NCBI RefSeq assembly: GCF_007858365.1
Contig: NZ_VFIO01000001.1
Span: 1 to 64,000, forward strand
Reading direction: 5' to 3'
Origin: Pseudomonas saxonica
GTDB taxonomy: Bacteria; Pseudomonadota; Gammaproteobacteria; Pseudomonadales; Pseudomonadaceae
Length of the DNA: 64,000 bases
This document shows, in pieces, positions 47,358 to 56,909 of the stretch. The position numbers and the translations under genes were made by a program. The notes below the pieces were generated by a model, which was not told the DNA's origin, did no database searches, and saw nothing but the letters and a program-made list of their open reading frames with translations. Every line of letters begins with the position of its first letter. Within the stretch, counting starts at the first letter, position 1.

Positions 47358-49628
47358 ATGAGTAAGACACTTAAACGCCGTCACTTTAAATTAGCTCCGA
47401 TGGCCTTGGCATTAATCTTTGCCGGCCTTACTTCAACCGCCCAGGCACATGGCGGCGCAGCGGAGATGGTGCCTCTAAAGTCGACCCTGGAAAACTTTGG
47501 GGCCACTGTCAAATGGGACGACTATGCCAACCTCTTCGTTATTTCCAAAGACGGGGCCTATGTTAAGGTAAAACCCAACAGCAACGTGGCGATGCTTAAC
47601 GGCAAAAGATTCGAGCTTAGCGTTCCGGTGGTATTCAAAAACAACACTGCACTTATGTCGCACGACTTCATCAATGAAGTATTCCAGTCTGGCCTGGATA
47701 AAACCTTTAGCGTCGAAACCCGTCCACATCCACTGAATGCTTTGAGTGCCGACGAGATCAAGCTCGCTGTCGAGGCCATCAACCGTTCAGAGCACTACAA
47801 ACCAAATTTCCGGTTCACGGAGATATCGCTCCGGGGGCCGAAAAAGAGCGAAGTGTGGGACTTCATCTATACCGCCAAACCCGTGAGTCAACCTCGCGAG
47901 GCTAATGTGACCGTGCTTGATGGCAGGCACGTTGTCGAAGCCGTGGTAGACCTGAGCACCCAAAAAGTTCTGAGTTGGGAAGCGATCAAGGATGTTCACG
48001 GGATGGTTCTGCTGGACGACTTCGCGACCGTGCAGTCTGTCATTGAAGGCAGCACTGAATATGCTCAGGCGCTGGCCAAGCGTGGCATCAAAGACGCCAA
48101 GAAGGTTGTCACTACCCCGCTCACGGTGGGCTACTTTGATGGTAAAGACGGCCTAACGCAGGACAAACGCCTGCTTAAGGTGGTCAGCTATCTGGATGTC
48201 GGCGATGGTAACTACTGGGCTCATCCGATCGAAAATCTGGTCGCCATCGTCGACCTGGAAAGCAAGAGCGTGATCAAGATCGAAGATGCCGGGATAGTGC
48301 CGGTGCCAATGAAGCCCACGCCTTATGACGGGCGCGGACGTAAAGCGGCAACCGTCAAGCCACTGGAGATCATCGAGCCTGAAGGCAAGAACTACACGAT
48401 CACCGGTAACAGCATTCACTGGCAGAACTGGGACCTGCATTTGGCACTCGATTCGCGGGTAGGCCCGGTGATTTCCACGGTCACCTACAACGATCAGGGC
48501 AAGAAGCGCAAAGTCATGTACCAGGGTTACTTGGGCGGCATGATCGTGCCCTATGGTGATCCAGACGTGGGCTGGTACTTCAAAGCCTATCTCGATTCCG
48601 GGGACTACGGCATGGGGACTCTCACCTCCCAGATCCAGCCCGGTAAGGACGCGCCTCAAAACGCAGTGCTGCTGGACGCGACCATCGCCGACTACAAGGG
48701 CTCGCCCACCAAAATCCCGCGCGCGATGGCGATCTTCGAACGCTATGCAGGCCCTGAATACAAGCATCAGGAAATGGGCCAACCCAACCTCAGCACCGAA
48801 CGCCGGGAACTGGTGATTCGCTGGATCAGCACCATCGGCAACTACGACTACATTTTTGACTGGGTCTTCCAGGAAAACGGGGTGATTGGTATCGACGCCG
48901 GTGCAACGGGCATCGAGGCGGTTAAAGGCGTGAAGTCCAGCACCCTTCATGACGCCACGGCCAAAGAGGACACTCGCTACGGTACTTTGATCGACCACAA
49001 TATTGTCGGCACCACCCACCAACACATCTACAACTTCCGCCTGGACATGGACGTAGATGGCGAGAACAACTCGTTGGTCGAACTTAATCCGGTGGTCGCC
49101 AAAAACGACCGCGGTGGGCCGCGCACCAGCACCATGCAAATTGACCAAAAGGTGGTCAGCACTGAACAGCAAGCTGCGCAAAAGTTCGACCCCGCGACCA
49201 TTCGCCTGGTCAGCAATACGGGCAAGGAAAACAAGATGGGATACCCGGTCTCCTACCAACTGATCCCCTATGCCGGGGGGACTCACCCAGTGGCCAAGGG
49301 CGCTAATTTTGCTGGCGACGAATGGTTGCGCCATCGACTGAGTTTCATGGACAAGCAAATATGGGTGACCCGTTACGACCCTCAAGAGCGTTATCCCGAA
49401 GGGCAATACCCGAATCGCTCTGCAACTGATACCGGTCTGGGCCTGTTCTCAGCCAACAACCAATCGATCGAGAATAGCGACAATGTGGTGTGGCTGACCA
49501 CGGGCACTACTCACGTGGCACGCGCCGAGGAGTGGCCGATCATGCCAACCGAATGGGTTCACGTACTGCTCAAGCCTTGGAACTTCTTCGACGAGACCCC
49601 CACACTGAACCTCAACTCTCCGAAATAA
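47358..49628 (+). CDS. tynA: periplasmic copper-containing primary amine oxidase (tyramine/phenylethylamine oxidase)
   Basis: This 756-residue precursor has a signal peptide ending STAQA (about residue 30). It oxidises primary aromatic amines to aldehydes with release of H2O2 and ammonia. The topaquinone precursor is Tyr496 in GNYDYIFDW, the catalytic base is Asp413 in AYLDSGDYG, and two copper ligands are His554 and His556 in THQHIYNF. These match the E. coli TynA precursor numbering exactly. The four-domain length is normal. I use ATG 47358; a TTG at 47331 is in frame but gives a poorer signal peptide. No aldehyde dehydrogenase (feaB) gene is adjacent. Confidence 0.95.
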   Translation: MSKTLKRRHFKLAPMALALIFAGLTSTAQAHGGAAEMVPLKSTLENFGATVKWDDYANLFVISKDGAYVKVKPNSNVAMLNGKRFELSVPVVFKNNTALMSHDFINEVFQSGLDKTFSVETRPHPLNALSADEIKLAVEAINRSEHYKPNFRFTEISLRGPKKSEVWDFIYTAKPVSQPREANVTVLDGRHVVEAVVDLSTQKVLSWEAIKDVHGMVLLDDFATVQSVIEGSTEYAQALAKRGIKDAKKVVTTPLTVGYFDGKDGLTQDKRLLKVVSYLDVGDGNYWAHPIENLVAIVDLESKSVIKIEDAGIVPVPMKPTPYDGRGRKAATVKPLEIIEPEGKNYTITGNSIHWQNWDLHLALDSRVGPVISTVTYNDQGKKRKVMYQGYLGGMIVPYGDPDVGWYFKAYLDSGDYGMGTLTSQIQPGKDAPQNAVLLDATIADYKGSPTKIPRAMAIFERYAGPEYKHQEMGQPNLSTERRELVIRWISTIGNYDYIFDWVFQENGVIGIDAGATGIEAVKGVKSSTLHDATAKEDTRYGTLIDHNIVGTTHQHIYNFRLDMDVDGENNSLVELNPVVAKNDRGGPRTSTMQIDQKVVSTEQQAAQKFDPATIRLVSNTGKENKMGYPVSYQLIPYAGGTHPVAKGANFAGDEWLRHRLSFMDKQIWVTRYDPQERYPEGQYPNRSATDTGLGLFSANNQSIENSDNVVWLTTGTTHVARAEEWPIMPTEWVHVLLKPWNFFDETPTLNLNSPK

Positions 49629-49807
49629 TTACAGCCGCTGTTGCCGCTTCCAGCGACCCCCGCTTTGACTGCGATATATCTGAGCCATATTTGAGCAAGG
49701 CTTTGCGGGGCAGTCGGCCAATTGAGCTGTGAATTGTCTTCTACACTCCTGTGCGACGCGTATTTTGGACGTGCCTGGCAAGGCACAAACTATGAAGGAG
49801 TAAGTAG

Positions 49808-50431
49808 ATGGTTCGAAAAATTTGGGTAGTTGTCGCGTTGGTGCTGTTAGCCGGTTGTGCTACCAACAGGGCAGAAGTAGATATTTTGCCGCCAGGCAAT
49901 AGTCAGACCCCTGCTCCCGCCAATGGAAAAAAAGTCTATATCAGCACCGTGGATGATCGAGTTTTTCATATCAAACCCTCCAGTTTCGATATTCCTTCAT
50001 TGAAGTACGACGAGATCGACGACAAGTCGATTACCGAACGAGCGATCGCGCGTAAACGCAACAACTACAACATGGCCATCGGCGATGTATTGTTGCCCAA
50101 GGGGCGCACCGTTTCAGAACTGGTGGGCGATGCTGTTGCCACGGCTTACCGGCAGGCAGGCTACCAAGTAGTCAGCACTCCCGGTGCCAGTGATGCCAGT
50201 GTAGTGAACGTGCAAATCGTTGAATTCTGGTCATGGTCTACGACCGAAGGGGTGCTCGACAAGGTGCTTCAAAACAGGTCCTATTTGCAGATAAAAACCC
50301 ATGACGCGCCTGCCCATAGTGTCAAAACCCTCATCAGCGAGAAGGTAAAAGTGGTCACTGATGATGACTGGAAGAGAGTCACCGAGGCGGGCCTTGAAGC
50401 CATTACTCAAGAAACCTTGAAGCAGCTTTAA
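49808..50431 (+). CDS. putative lipoprotein (YajG-like)
   Basis: This 207-residue protein has a lipobox LLAGC (Cys17) after a short signal. The body (KKVYISTVDDRVFH, VSELVGDAVATAYRQAGYQVV, VVNVQIVEFWSW) resembles the YajG group of uncharacterised lipoproteins. AAGGAG lies 8 bases before the ATG. It is probably periplasmic, function unknown, with no operon partner. Confidence 0.7.
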   Translation: MVRKIWVVVALVLLAGCATNRAEVDILPPGNSQTPAPANGKKVYISTVDDRVFHIKPSSFDIPSLKYDEIDDKSITERAIARKRNNYNMAIGDVLLPKGRTVSELVGDAVATAYRQAGYQVVSTPGASDASVVNVQIVEFWSWSTTEGVLDKVLQNRSYLQIKTHDAPAHSVKTLISEKVKVVTDDDWKRVTEAGLEAITQETLKQL

Positions 50432-50608
50432 GCGGCTTCTGAGCCCCCCCCCTTTACGACCGTCTATATCAGTGACCAACTTCAGCATTGGCCAAGGGTG
50501 TATGCGGTCTTTTTTATTGCGGCTGGAACGAAGAATCAGAACTGGCAGTGCCGGGTGATCGTCTACAGTGGGCCAACAGTGGACAGTCACGGTCAGGCCT
50601 AAAATGAG

Positions 50609-50917
50609 TTAGAACTGCCTGAAAAGCGCAGCCGCTACTACCCCCGCTGCGATTGCTGGTAGTGGCTTCCTTATAATCAACATGGCGCCTGCGGTGATCA
50701 ACAGTGCCAGTCGCGCAGCGTTGTCGCCCTGATATGCCATCGGAGCCAGAAGGGCTACCAGTACTGAGCTGGACATCGCCGCTATGAACTGCTCAACCCG
50801 AGGCCCGATTTGCACGAACGCCATCACGTACACGCCTCCCCAACGAGTTGCCACTGTCACGAGCGCCATGATCATTACCAGAATCAAAGCGCCTGAATCT
50901 GCTGTCTCAACGCTCAT
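50609..50917 (-). CDS. azlD: AzlD-type small membrane subunit of an amino acid exporter
   Basis: This 102-residue protein has three to four hydrophobic segments, matching the AzlD/YgaH family. It overlaps the azlC stop region by 11 bases. With AzlC it forms a branched-chain amino acid (or related) exporter of the LIV-E type. Confidence 0.85.
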   Translation of the reverse strand: MSVETADSGALILVMIMALVTVATRWGGVYVMAFVQIGPRVEQFIAAMSSSVLVALLAPMAYQGDNAARLALLITAGAMLIIRKPLPAIAAGVVAAALFRQF

Positions 50918-51623
50918 GCTTGTTCTCCGTCCGGATCGTTCCGGCTATCCCGCCCGCCACCGCACCTACAATGACATTGCTGTTTTCGGGTAAATATCGA
51001 TACGCCAGCAGCGACGCGCATGCAGCGACAATCCAGATTATCAGGAGGCGAAGACTTTTATCCCCGCCGACCACCATGGCCAACAGAAAACAACCCATCA
51101 CCCTATCCAGCCCCAGAGCCTTGGGGTCATGAATGGCACCACCGGAGAGTACACCGATCCAGGTGCCGATTACCCAAGACAGCCAGAGCACCAGACCGCC
51201 GCCCAATAGAAGCCCCATTCCAGGTTGGCGCTTGCCGAACGCCTGCATCGAAAGCGCCCAGTTAGCATCCGAAACGACCAGCATGATGCCGTAGCGTTTC
51301 GTCTTGGTGAGGTGTTGCAGCCACGGATAAAGCGTGGCCCCCATGAGCAGGTGGCGAGCGTTGATCGCAAATACTGTGATGGCTATAGCAGCCAGTGAGA
51401 CATCACGCCCCCAGAGCTCTAGTGCTGCGAATTGCGCAGCCCCCGCAAAAACCAAGGTGCTCATAGCCACTATCACCGTCTCGTTCAAGCCTGCTTGGGT
51501 TGCCGCTAATCCGAAGGCTGCCCCGAAGATCGTCACGAAAAGGGAAATCGGAGCCAGCTTGGCAAAGCCGAGCCAGACCAACTGTCGGTCAAATTCATGC
51601 AGATCGTTGTTAGGCTGTTTCAT
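50907..51623 (-). CDS. azlC: AzlC-type branched-chain amino acid exporter
   Basis: This 238-residue membrane protein has the AzlC/YgaZ pattern: LAPISLFVTIFGAAFGLAATQAGL, FAGAAQFAALELW, NARHLLMGATLYPWL. Substrate is usually valine/isoleucine/leucine or methionine. It is divergent from a LysR gene, its probable regulator, across 149 bases. Confidence 0.87.
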   Translation of the reverse strand: MKQPNNDLHEFDRQLVWLGFAKLAPISLFVTIFGAAFGLAATQAGLNETVIVAMSTLVFAGAAQFAALELWGRDVSLAAIAITVFAINARHLLMGATLYPWLQHLTKTKRYGIMLVVSDANWALSMQAFGKRQPGMGLLLGGGLVLWLSWVIGTWIGVLSGGAIHDPKALGLDRVMGCFLLAMVVGGDKSLRLLIIWIVAACASLLAYRYLPENSNVIVGAVAGGIAGTIRTENKHER

Positions 51624-51772
51624 TATGCGAGCACTTCCGGTTAGGAATTGATGAGCGGTTCAATTGACCCCACTAATGACGAGAGTCAGTCTGCCGCTAC
51701 TTTGCTTGCAGACAGTGCTCAAAGAAAAACGCATAAATCGCTGATAAGCTATCCGCTAATCGAATATCACTG

Positions 51773-52690
51773 GTGACGGCTGTGACCTTTCACGATTTAC
51801 AGATTGATTGGCTGAAATGCTTCGTGGCCGTGGCGGACGCAGGCTCGTTATCAGGCGCAGCTCCTGAGGTGCATCGTTCTCAATCAGCAGTCAGCATGAA
51901 GATTAAGAAGCTTGAGGCTTCCCTCGATTGCCTGCTCCTGGTGCGAGGCCCGCGCCAGCACCAACTCACCCCCCAAGGGCAAATGCTGTTGGGATATGCT
52001 CGTCGAATGTTGGATCTGCATGCGGAAACCCAGGCAGCTTTTCATGGGAGTCAGGTGACGGGCCGGATTCGCCTCGGCGTACCCGACGATTACGCAGCGC
52101 GCTACCTGACGCCCGCGCTCAAACGCTTTGCCCCAAACTTTGGTGCAGTAGAGATAGAGTTGAGCTGCGAGCAGTCGACCTCCCTCATTCCAAAGGTAAT
52201 GAGTGGCGATCTGGATATCGCATTGGTTTCCCGCGACAACCCTCAGCATGGGACGTTATTGTTTCATGAGCCTATGGTGTGGGTCGGGGATGCTCAATTC
52301 CAGGTCTGGCGGCGCGACCCGCTGCCCATCGCCGTCTATGAGGACGCCAGCCTTGCCAGGCGCAGCGCCTTGCAGTCGCTGGCATTACAAGGACGTCGAT
52401 ACAAGGTGATGTACAACAGTTCCAGCCTCGCGGGGCAGATTGCAGCAGTGGAAAGCGGCTTAGCTGTGGCAGTGCTCACCCGATGCAGCGCACCAGCGCA
52501 TTTGAAGATTTTGGGACCAGAACAAGGCTTAGGCCCCCTGATGCCGATGGAAGTCTCTGTATTTCGAAGCCAGGCCTCTCGGGGCTCGAAAGCTGTGGAC
52601 AGTCTTCACGACCTATTGATCAGGACTCTTCGGCTTTCCGCTACCTTTGATAGAGCAAACAGCTTGGCGCCTGAAATAGGCGGTAATTAG
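51773..52690 (+). CDS. LysR-type regulator divergent from azlCD
   Basis: This 305-residue LysR protein has the HTH DLQIDWLKCFVAVADAGSLSGAAPEVHRSQSAVSMKIKKLE and a periplasmic-binding-like effector domain. Start codons available are GTG at 51773 and 51782. The short palindrome GATAAGCTATC at 51743-51753 in the shared intergenic region could be part of its site. Likely control of azlCD is inferred from divergence. Confidence 0.82.
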   Translation: MTAVTFHDLQIDWLKCFVAVADAGSLSGAAPEVHRSQSAVSMKIKKLEASLDCLLLVRGPRQHQLTPQGQMLLGYARRMLDLHAETQAAFHGSQVTGRIRLGVPDDYAARYLTPALKRFAPNFGAVEIELSCEQSTSLIPKVMSGDLDIALVSRDNPQHGTLLFHEPMVWVGDAQFQVWRRDPLPIAVYEDASLARRSALQSLALQGRRYKVMYNSSSLAGQIAAVESGLAVAVLTRCSAPAHLKILGPEQGLGPLMPMEVSVFRSQASRGSKAVDSLHDLLIRTLRLSATFDRANSLAPEIGGN

Positions 52691-52889
52691 GCCTCGGTGA
52701 GCGTTCATGGGCGACTACTTTTCGACCGTCGCTTGCCGCCCGGCGCTTGAATCATCTGTCTATCGTCGCCACCAGCCCTCTCTGGCACAGTCAGCAAGCC
52801 TGCTTGTCTGAGCGCGTGATATCTTCAATTTTCCAAAGCTGGTTTATCTAGTTTCATCGCCATCTCTCTTTAATCACTAAAGGCGACAC

Positions 52890-53408
52890 ATGCCTGCGAT
52901 TATCCGCCTTGCTGTACCAGAAGATGCACAACTCCTGCCCGCCATTGAAACCTCCGCTGCTCAAGCATTTCGCATGATTGCTGAGTTGAGTTGGCTGGCT
53001 GAATCGCCTCCGATGTCCATCGCGCGTCATAGCCAACTCATCGCGCTATCGACATGTTGGGTTGCACTTGATGCCGAAAATAGGCCCCAAGGATTTCTCA
53101 GCGCTGAGCAGCACGGCAATGATCTACACATCCATGAATTATCAGTGATGCAATCGATGCAAGGACAAGGCACCGGGCGGCGCCTGATCAAGGCAGCGAT
53201 GGAATATGCGAGTTCAACCAGACTTAGTTTCGTAACGCTTACCACCTTCACAAACGTGCCATGGAATGCACCTTTTTACTCCCGTCTGGGGTTTCAGACG
53301 AAAGCAACCAAAGACCTAGATCAAAGGCTAGCGGCGATATTGAGCGAGGAATACAAGCACGGATTCGCTCCGAAAAGTCGGTGTGCCATGGTATGGCCAG
53401 TGACTTAA
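52890..53408 (+). CDS. GNAT family N-acetyltransferase
   Basis: This 172-residue acetyltransferase has the acetyl-CoA site in ELSVMQSMQGQGTGRRLIKAAM (Q/RxxGxG/A form QGQGTG) and a C-terminal VPWNAPFYSRLGFQ. Substrate is unknown. It is a single gene at the chromosomal side of the island remnant that follows. Confidence 0.88.
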   Translation: MPAIIRLAVPEDAQLLPAIETSAAQAFRMIAELSWLAESPPMSIARHSQLIALSTCWVALDAENRPQGFLSAEQHGNDLHIHELSVMQSMQGQGTGRRLIKAAMEYASSTRLSFVTLTTFTNVPWNAPFYSRLGFQTKATKDLDQRLAAILSEEYKHGFAPKSRCAMVWPVT

Positions 53409-53445
53409 ATACAAAACTTTCAGGCCTCTTAGATACCAATACTGT

Positions 53446-54098
53446 TGGTTTCGCTACCCGCTTTCTTGGGAAGAGCAGTCAGTGTTGTTTGCTGAGTTGC
53501 CAGCGCCCTTGCAACATATGGCCATGTTCAAGGTGAACACTGGCTGTCGTGAGCAATAGGTCTGCAAGCTGCAGTGGGATTGGAAGATGCTGTGTCTGAG
53601 TTGGGTACTAGTGTTTTAGTGATACCGGCTGGCTTTGGCGGGAGACGTGGAACCTCTGGTGTGAAGAACGGCGAGGATCGTCTTGTGGTTCTGAATGGGG
53701 TGCCCAAGACAGTCATCGAGCAGCAGCGCGGCCAGAGCAAGGAATGGGTATTTCCCTATGACGACACCAAAATGCATCGGATGAACGATTCGGCCTGGAA
53801 GTAAGCACAGGTACGCGCAGCGAAGATATGGCAGGGGAAATACCTGCGCCCTGCTCATCCAGGCTACTTGTCTATCCGGGGTCACGATTTGAAGCACACG
53901 TTTAGTCGACCCCTTAGGGCGGCAGGTGTGACCGAGGAAGACCGCAAAGCGTTGCTCGGGTTTAAGAATGGCAGCATCACCAGTCAGTACTCCGGCGCAG
54001 AGCTGGGGCAACTGATTGAGGCTGCAAATAGGGTATCCGCGACCGACTCAAGAGGCCCGGTTCTGACAGTTTTGAGAGGAGGCAGGCGTGAAGTTTAA
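53446..54098 (+). pseudogene. decayed tyrosine recombinase (phage/island integrase)
   Basis: In consecutive frames one can read RYPLSWEEQSVLFAELP, HMAMFKVNTGCREQ, a TAG at about 53558, VCKLQWDW, then (shifted) SELGTSVLVIPAGFGG, GVKNGEDRLVVLN and HRMNDSAWK, then (shifted again) KIWQGKYLRPAHPG and HDLKHTFSRPLRAAGV. The GCREQE box I arginine and the HDLKHTF box II motif identify an integrase. The last stretch reads LLGFKNGS, where LLGHKNGS with a catalytic histidine is expected. The 5' end is missing, and there is one nonsense codon and two frameshifts, so it is inactive. Confidence 0.9.
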
Positions 54099-54129
54099 AG
54101 AAGTCACGCAAAAGTCACGCGCATGAAAA

Positions 54130-54153
54130 AGCCCAACTCGCGAAAGTTGGGCT
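54130..54153 (-). terminator. terminator hairpin next to the attachment-like site
   Basis: AGCCCAACT pairs with AGTTGGGCT around a 6-base loop. On the minus strand the stem is followed by TTTTT, so it would stop minus-strand transcripts. In normal tRNA-adjacent islands such a hairpin terminates the tRNA or integrase transcripts. Confidence 0.65.
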
Positions 54154-54169
54154 AAGTCATTGAATTATA

Positions 54170-54205
54170 TGGTCGGGACGGAGTGATTCGAACACTCGAC
54201 CCCTA
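54170..54205 (-). other. 3' end fragment of a tRNA gene (attachment-site-like)
   Basis: The minus strand reads GGGGTCGAGTG, TTCGAAT, CACTC, CGTCCCGACCA: a complete T-arm (GAGTG/CACTC around TTCGAAT) and the 3' acceptor strand with CCA. The sequence beyond 54205 does not form an anticodon or D arm, so the tRNA is not complete. A tRNA-Pro origin is likely from the GACCA end, but this is inference. Next to an integrase remnant this is what an attL/attR copy looks like. Confidence 0.75.
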
Positions 54206-54619
54206 GCACCCCATTCAAGCTTGTATCTCTACAGGCCGCTAAATTCAAGGCTTCGCACTTGGCGCTCGCTGCAACGATGCCTAACTGTGCTGAACCGTAG
54301 GTGACAAGATCACTCGAAAAGTCACTCGGCCTTTTTTGCCCCGCTCCGACTATCGACCGAACGACAACTATTGGCATGAAACCATATCAAGCTGCTTCTG
54401 CATTGCCTCGATGGTGGCTGGGAGTTACTGAACAAAGTCCACCCGTAAACGAAGGCTCCAAGGAAGAATAAGAACCCTCCCGTACCAATTCGGCACCATT
54501 CGCTTCACGCTCCATACGAGATCATCAGGCTAACCTCAGTTTACCTGATGAGGAAATGGATAGTTTATACCTTGCGCGCCTCTGCCCTATTGACTCGTTA
54601 GACAAGACATGATGGCATT
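54206..54619. other. non-coding stretch after the attachment-like site
   Basis: About 410 bases without a gene. I find no repeat, RNA or terminator I can defend. It must contain the promoter of the DUF2971 gene. Confidence 0.45.
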
Positions 54620-55531
54620 ATGCCCATCCGTCCGTTAGAGCACGAGACAATGCCTGAAGCTTTTTATAAATACATGACTTATAGCACCGCAGACATTGTG
54701 CTTAAAAACCAAACGCTTCGCTGGAGTACTCCAGCGACTTTGAATGACCCCTACGACATTCAGTTTGATCTCGGCATTAACTTTGACCGCGAAAAAGTCC
54801 TTCATCACGCACTAGAAAAGCTATGGAAAGCATATACTGGAGAACTAATCGGGCATCCAAACAGTCAGATGTCATCCGCAATTAGTTTAATGAGACCAAT
54901 GCTTCTAGGAATATCTAAAGAAAAATTCACTCAAAACATGGAAAAAGGAATAAAACAGACATTTTCAATATTCGATGAGAACGCAAAAAAACTACACGAA
55001 ATAACAAGAGCGCACCTTTCCACTAGCAAAATATTGTGCCTGACTGACTCACCTATTAATCAACTAATGTGGGCTTACTATGCTGATAGCAACAAAGGTG
55101 TAGCTTTACGATTCCAAGATGAGCCCGAGAAGAACAGCCCATATCAGCTAGCTAAGAAAATGTCTTATATGCCTGACATCCCAAGATTATTTGAGGACGA
55201 TGAGCTATCCGACTTCTTGGCTGGGTTAGTGATTTTCGATTCTGCTATACGCATAAACAAGCTGGTTTATACCAAGTCTGACGCATGGGCCCATGAGAAC
55301 GAATGGCGGATTTTCGCAGGAGATGGACGCGATAAGTTTGCTCCTTATGAGGATAAAGCGTTTGGCGCCAGAGAGCTCACAGGGGCGATTTTTGGTTGCC
55401 GCATGCCCCAAGATCAAAAAAAAGAGTTATCGATAACTATCAAAAACCTATATCCACATGTAGAAATCCTACAAGCAACTCCAGCCAACCACTCATTCCA
55501 GCTTGAGCTCTCCCCTTTTAAGGAAGTTTAA
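54620..55531 (+). CDS. DUF2971 domain protein
   Basis: This 303-residue protein with the DUF2971 pattern opens with FYKYMTYSTADIVLKNQTLRWSTPATLNDPYDIQFD. Later it has ILCLTDSPINQLMWAYYADSNKGVALRF and WRIFAGDG. The family is widespread in variable regions and has no confirmed function. No signal or membrane segment is seen. The gene is AT-rich, starts after the attachment-like site and is followed 31 bases later by the next gene in the same direction, so they are probably one operon. An in-frame ATG at 54650 is an alternative start. Confidence 0.8.
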   Translation: MPIRPLEHETMPEAFYKYMTYSTADIVLKNQTLRWSTPATLNDPYDIQFDLGINFDREKVLHHALEKLWKAYTGELIGHPNSQMSSAISLMRPMLLGISKEKFTQNMEKGIKQTFSIFDENAKKLHEITRAHLSTSKILCLTDSPINQLMWAYYADSNKGVALRFQDEPEKNSPYQLAKKMSYMPDIPRLFEDDELSDFLAGLVIFDSAIRINKLVYTKSDAWAHENEWRIFAGDGRDKFAPYEDKAFGARELTGAIFGCRMPQDQKKELSITIKNLYPHVEILQATPANHSFQLELSPFKEV

Positions 55532-55562
55532 AAACTCGTGCTAAATACAGGAATCTCAGCCC

Positions 55563-56909
55563 ATGTCTAACAAAAAAAATATAAAATATGACCCATTTGA
55601 AAAAATGCACCCCAGGTGTCTTGATAATAATCTAGAGGAGCTTGCTCACAACCTTTTTGAACTTTCTTGTGAGGGATCAAAGCCTGTATGGGACGAGATT
55701 AAGGCTGAAGGCTTTGAAAAAAAACCAGATCTTAAAACAAAGTTCTTAGCCTTATCCCATAAAGGAATGCGTGAGGCCCAGAAGATCATTACCGAAATCA
55801 TCCAATCCAATGAAACCTTGACTGACTCACACACAGTTTTATTCAGTGGTATCGCCGATAGCATGGGCTGGCAGATGATTGGCGAACAACTTTGCTTTGC
55901 ACGCAGTTTTTACAAAGAGCAAACAACGATAAACTTGAAGCAATCAAACTTTGACTCAGTTGTTTCAGCAGCCAATCAAACAATGAGCAAAGACCCTGGA
56001 AGCTTCTCACTAATATCCGATCTGACCTCTTTTGTTCAAGTTGGCGATTTGCTTACAATGGGTGCTCGTGGTGGCATATCGATCAGCGAGGTAAAAGAAG
56101 GAAAAAAGAACCATGAAATTATGGAGTTCATGAATTTTTTTGCAAAAAAAGGCTGCCCTCGCTCGCTCCATTTTTTCGCTCAAGAGCACGGAAAATCAGG
56201 CATCAAACAGCTACAACGAATGTATCGACAAGTGGATCGCATGAGGCACGTGAAGGAGATTATTACGAAGGGCATCTCACTTGATCCTGACACGAATAAA
56301 AAAATCTTCATCCCTGAGAAGCCTGTGCACATACCAGGCTGGCACAGTGAATTAAATGCGATTCTTGATCAATCAGACTCGACGGGCAGTGCCTTGGATA
56401 TTATTGACGACTGCCTATATATTGCGTCGTACGCCAAAGGCTTTGCTTTGGCTAATGGCCATATCGCTTTTAATTTTTGGTTTGATGAATCCGGAGGAAC
56501 AGCTAACTGTCCAAGAGCCGGACTAATAGACTGCATGACCCATCCTCTAGCCCTTCCAATATTCAACTTGAACATCTCACAAAAAAATAAATTTGACATT
56601 CTATTTGGCCGAAAAAATGTTTGCATCGGCCTCAATATAACCGCCTTACTAAAAAAACTTGAAAATGAAGGCTTTACCGTTCGCGAAGGTACAAACAAGG
56701 AGGCCAGTATATTAGACCAGAAAGGATTTTCTCCTTACAGACACAATGGCAAAGCCATTTACATTGGCAATGAACAGCACGAGATGGTACTTATGGACGG
56801 GATATTTCTGAGAGTTCTATTCCACAATCAACGCCCTATTGAAACAATCAGAACCATATTAAACAACCACCTAGAACCAGCCCCACAATATATAGTCGAA
56901 CAAACCTAG
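55563..56909 (+). CDS. unrecognised protein with a PD-(D/E)XK-like motif
   Basis: I do not recognise a named family for this 448-residue protein. Residues 158-185 read VQVGDLL, a turn (TMGARGGIS), then ISEVKEGKKN. Asp162 and the pair Glu176-Lys178 fit the D-x(n)-ExK core of restriction-endonuclease-like nucleases, with hydrophobic strands on both sides. The flanks are helical (60-120) and charged (205-235). The C-terminal half has another conserved-looking region (YAKGFALANGHIAFNFWFDESGG). The gene is AT-rich and 31 bases downstream of the DUF2971 gene. The nuclease idea is inference from the motif. Confidence 0.6.
   Translation: MSNKKNIKYDPFEKMHPRCLDNNLEELAHNLFELSCEGSKPVWDEIKAEGFEKKPDLKTKFLALSHKGMREAQKIITEIIQSNETLTDSHTVLFSGIADSMGWQMIGEQLCFARSFYKEQTTINLKQSNFDSVVSAANQTMSKDPGSFSLISDLTSFVQVGDLLTMGARGGISISEVKEGKKNHEIMEFMNFFAKKGCPRSLHFFAQEHGKSGIKQLQRMYRQVDRMRHVKEIITKGISLDPDTNKKIFIPEKPVHIPGWHSELNAILDQSDSTGSALDIIDDCLYIASYAKGFALANGHIAFNFWFDESGGTANCPRAGLIDCMTHPLALPIFNLNISQKNKFDILFGRKNVCIGLNITALLKKLENEGFTVREGTNKEASILDQKGFSPYRHNGKAIYIGNEQHEMVLMDGIFLRVLFHNQRPIETIRTILNNHLEPAPQYIVEQT

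Noticed and set aside
48153..49406. 417-residue frame opposite tynA
   Set aside because: It is antisense to the conserved core of the amine oxidase; no ribosome site or family match.
54170..54240. Complete tRNA gene
   Set aside because: Only the T-arm and 3' acceptor strand are present; no D or anticodon arm can be formed from the adjoining bases.
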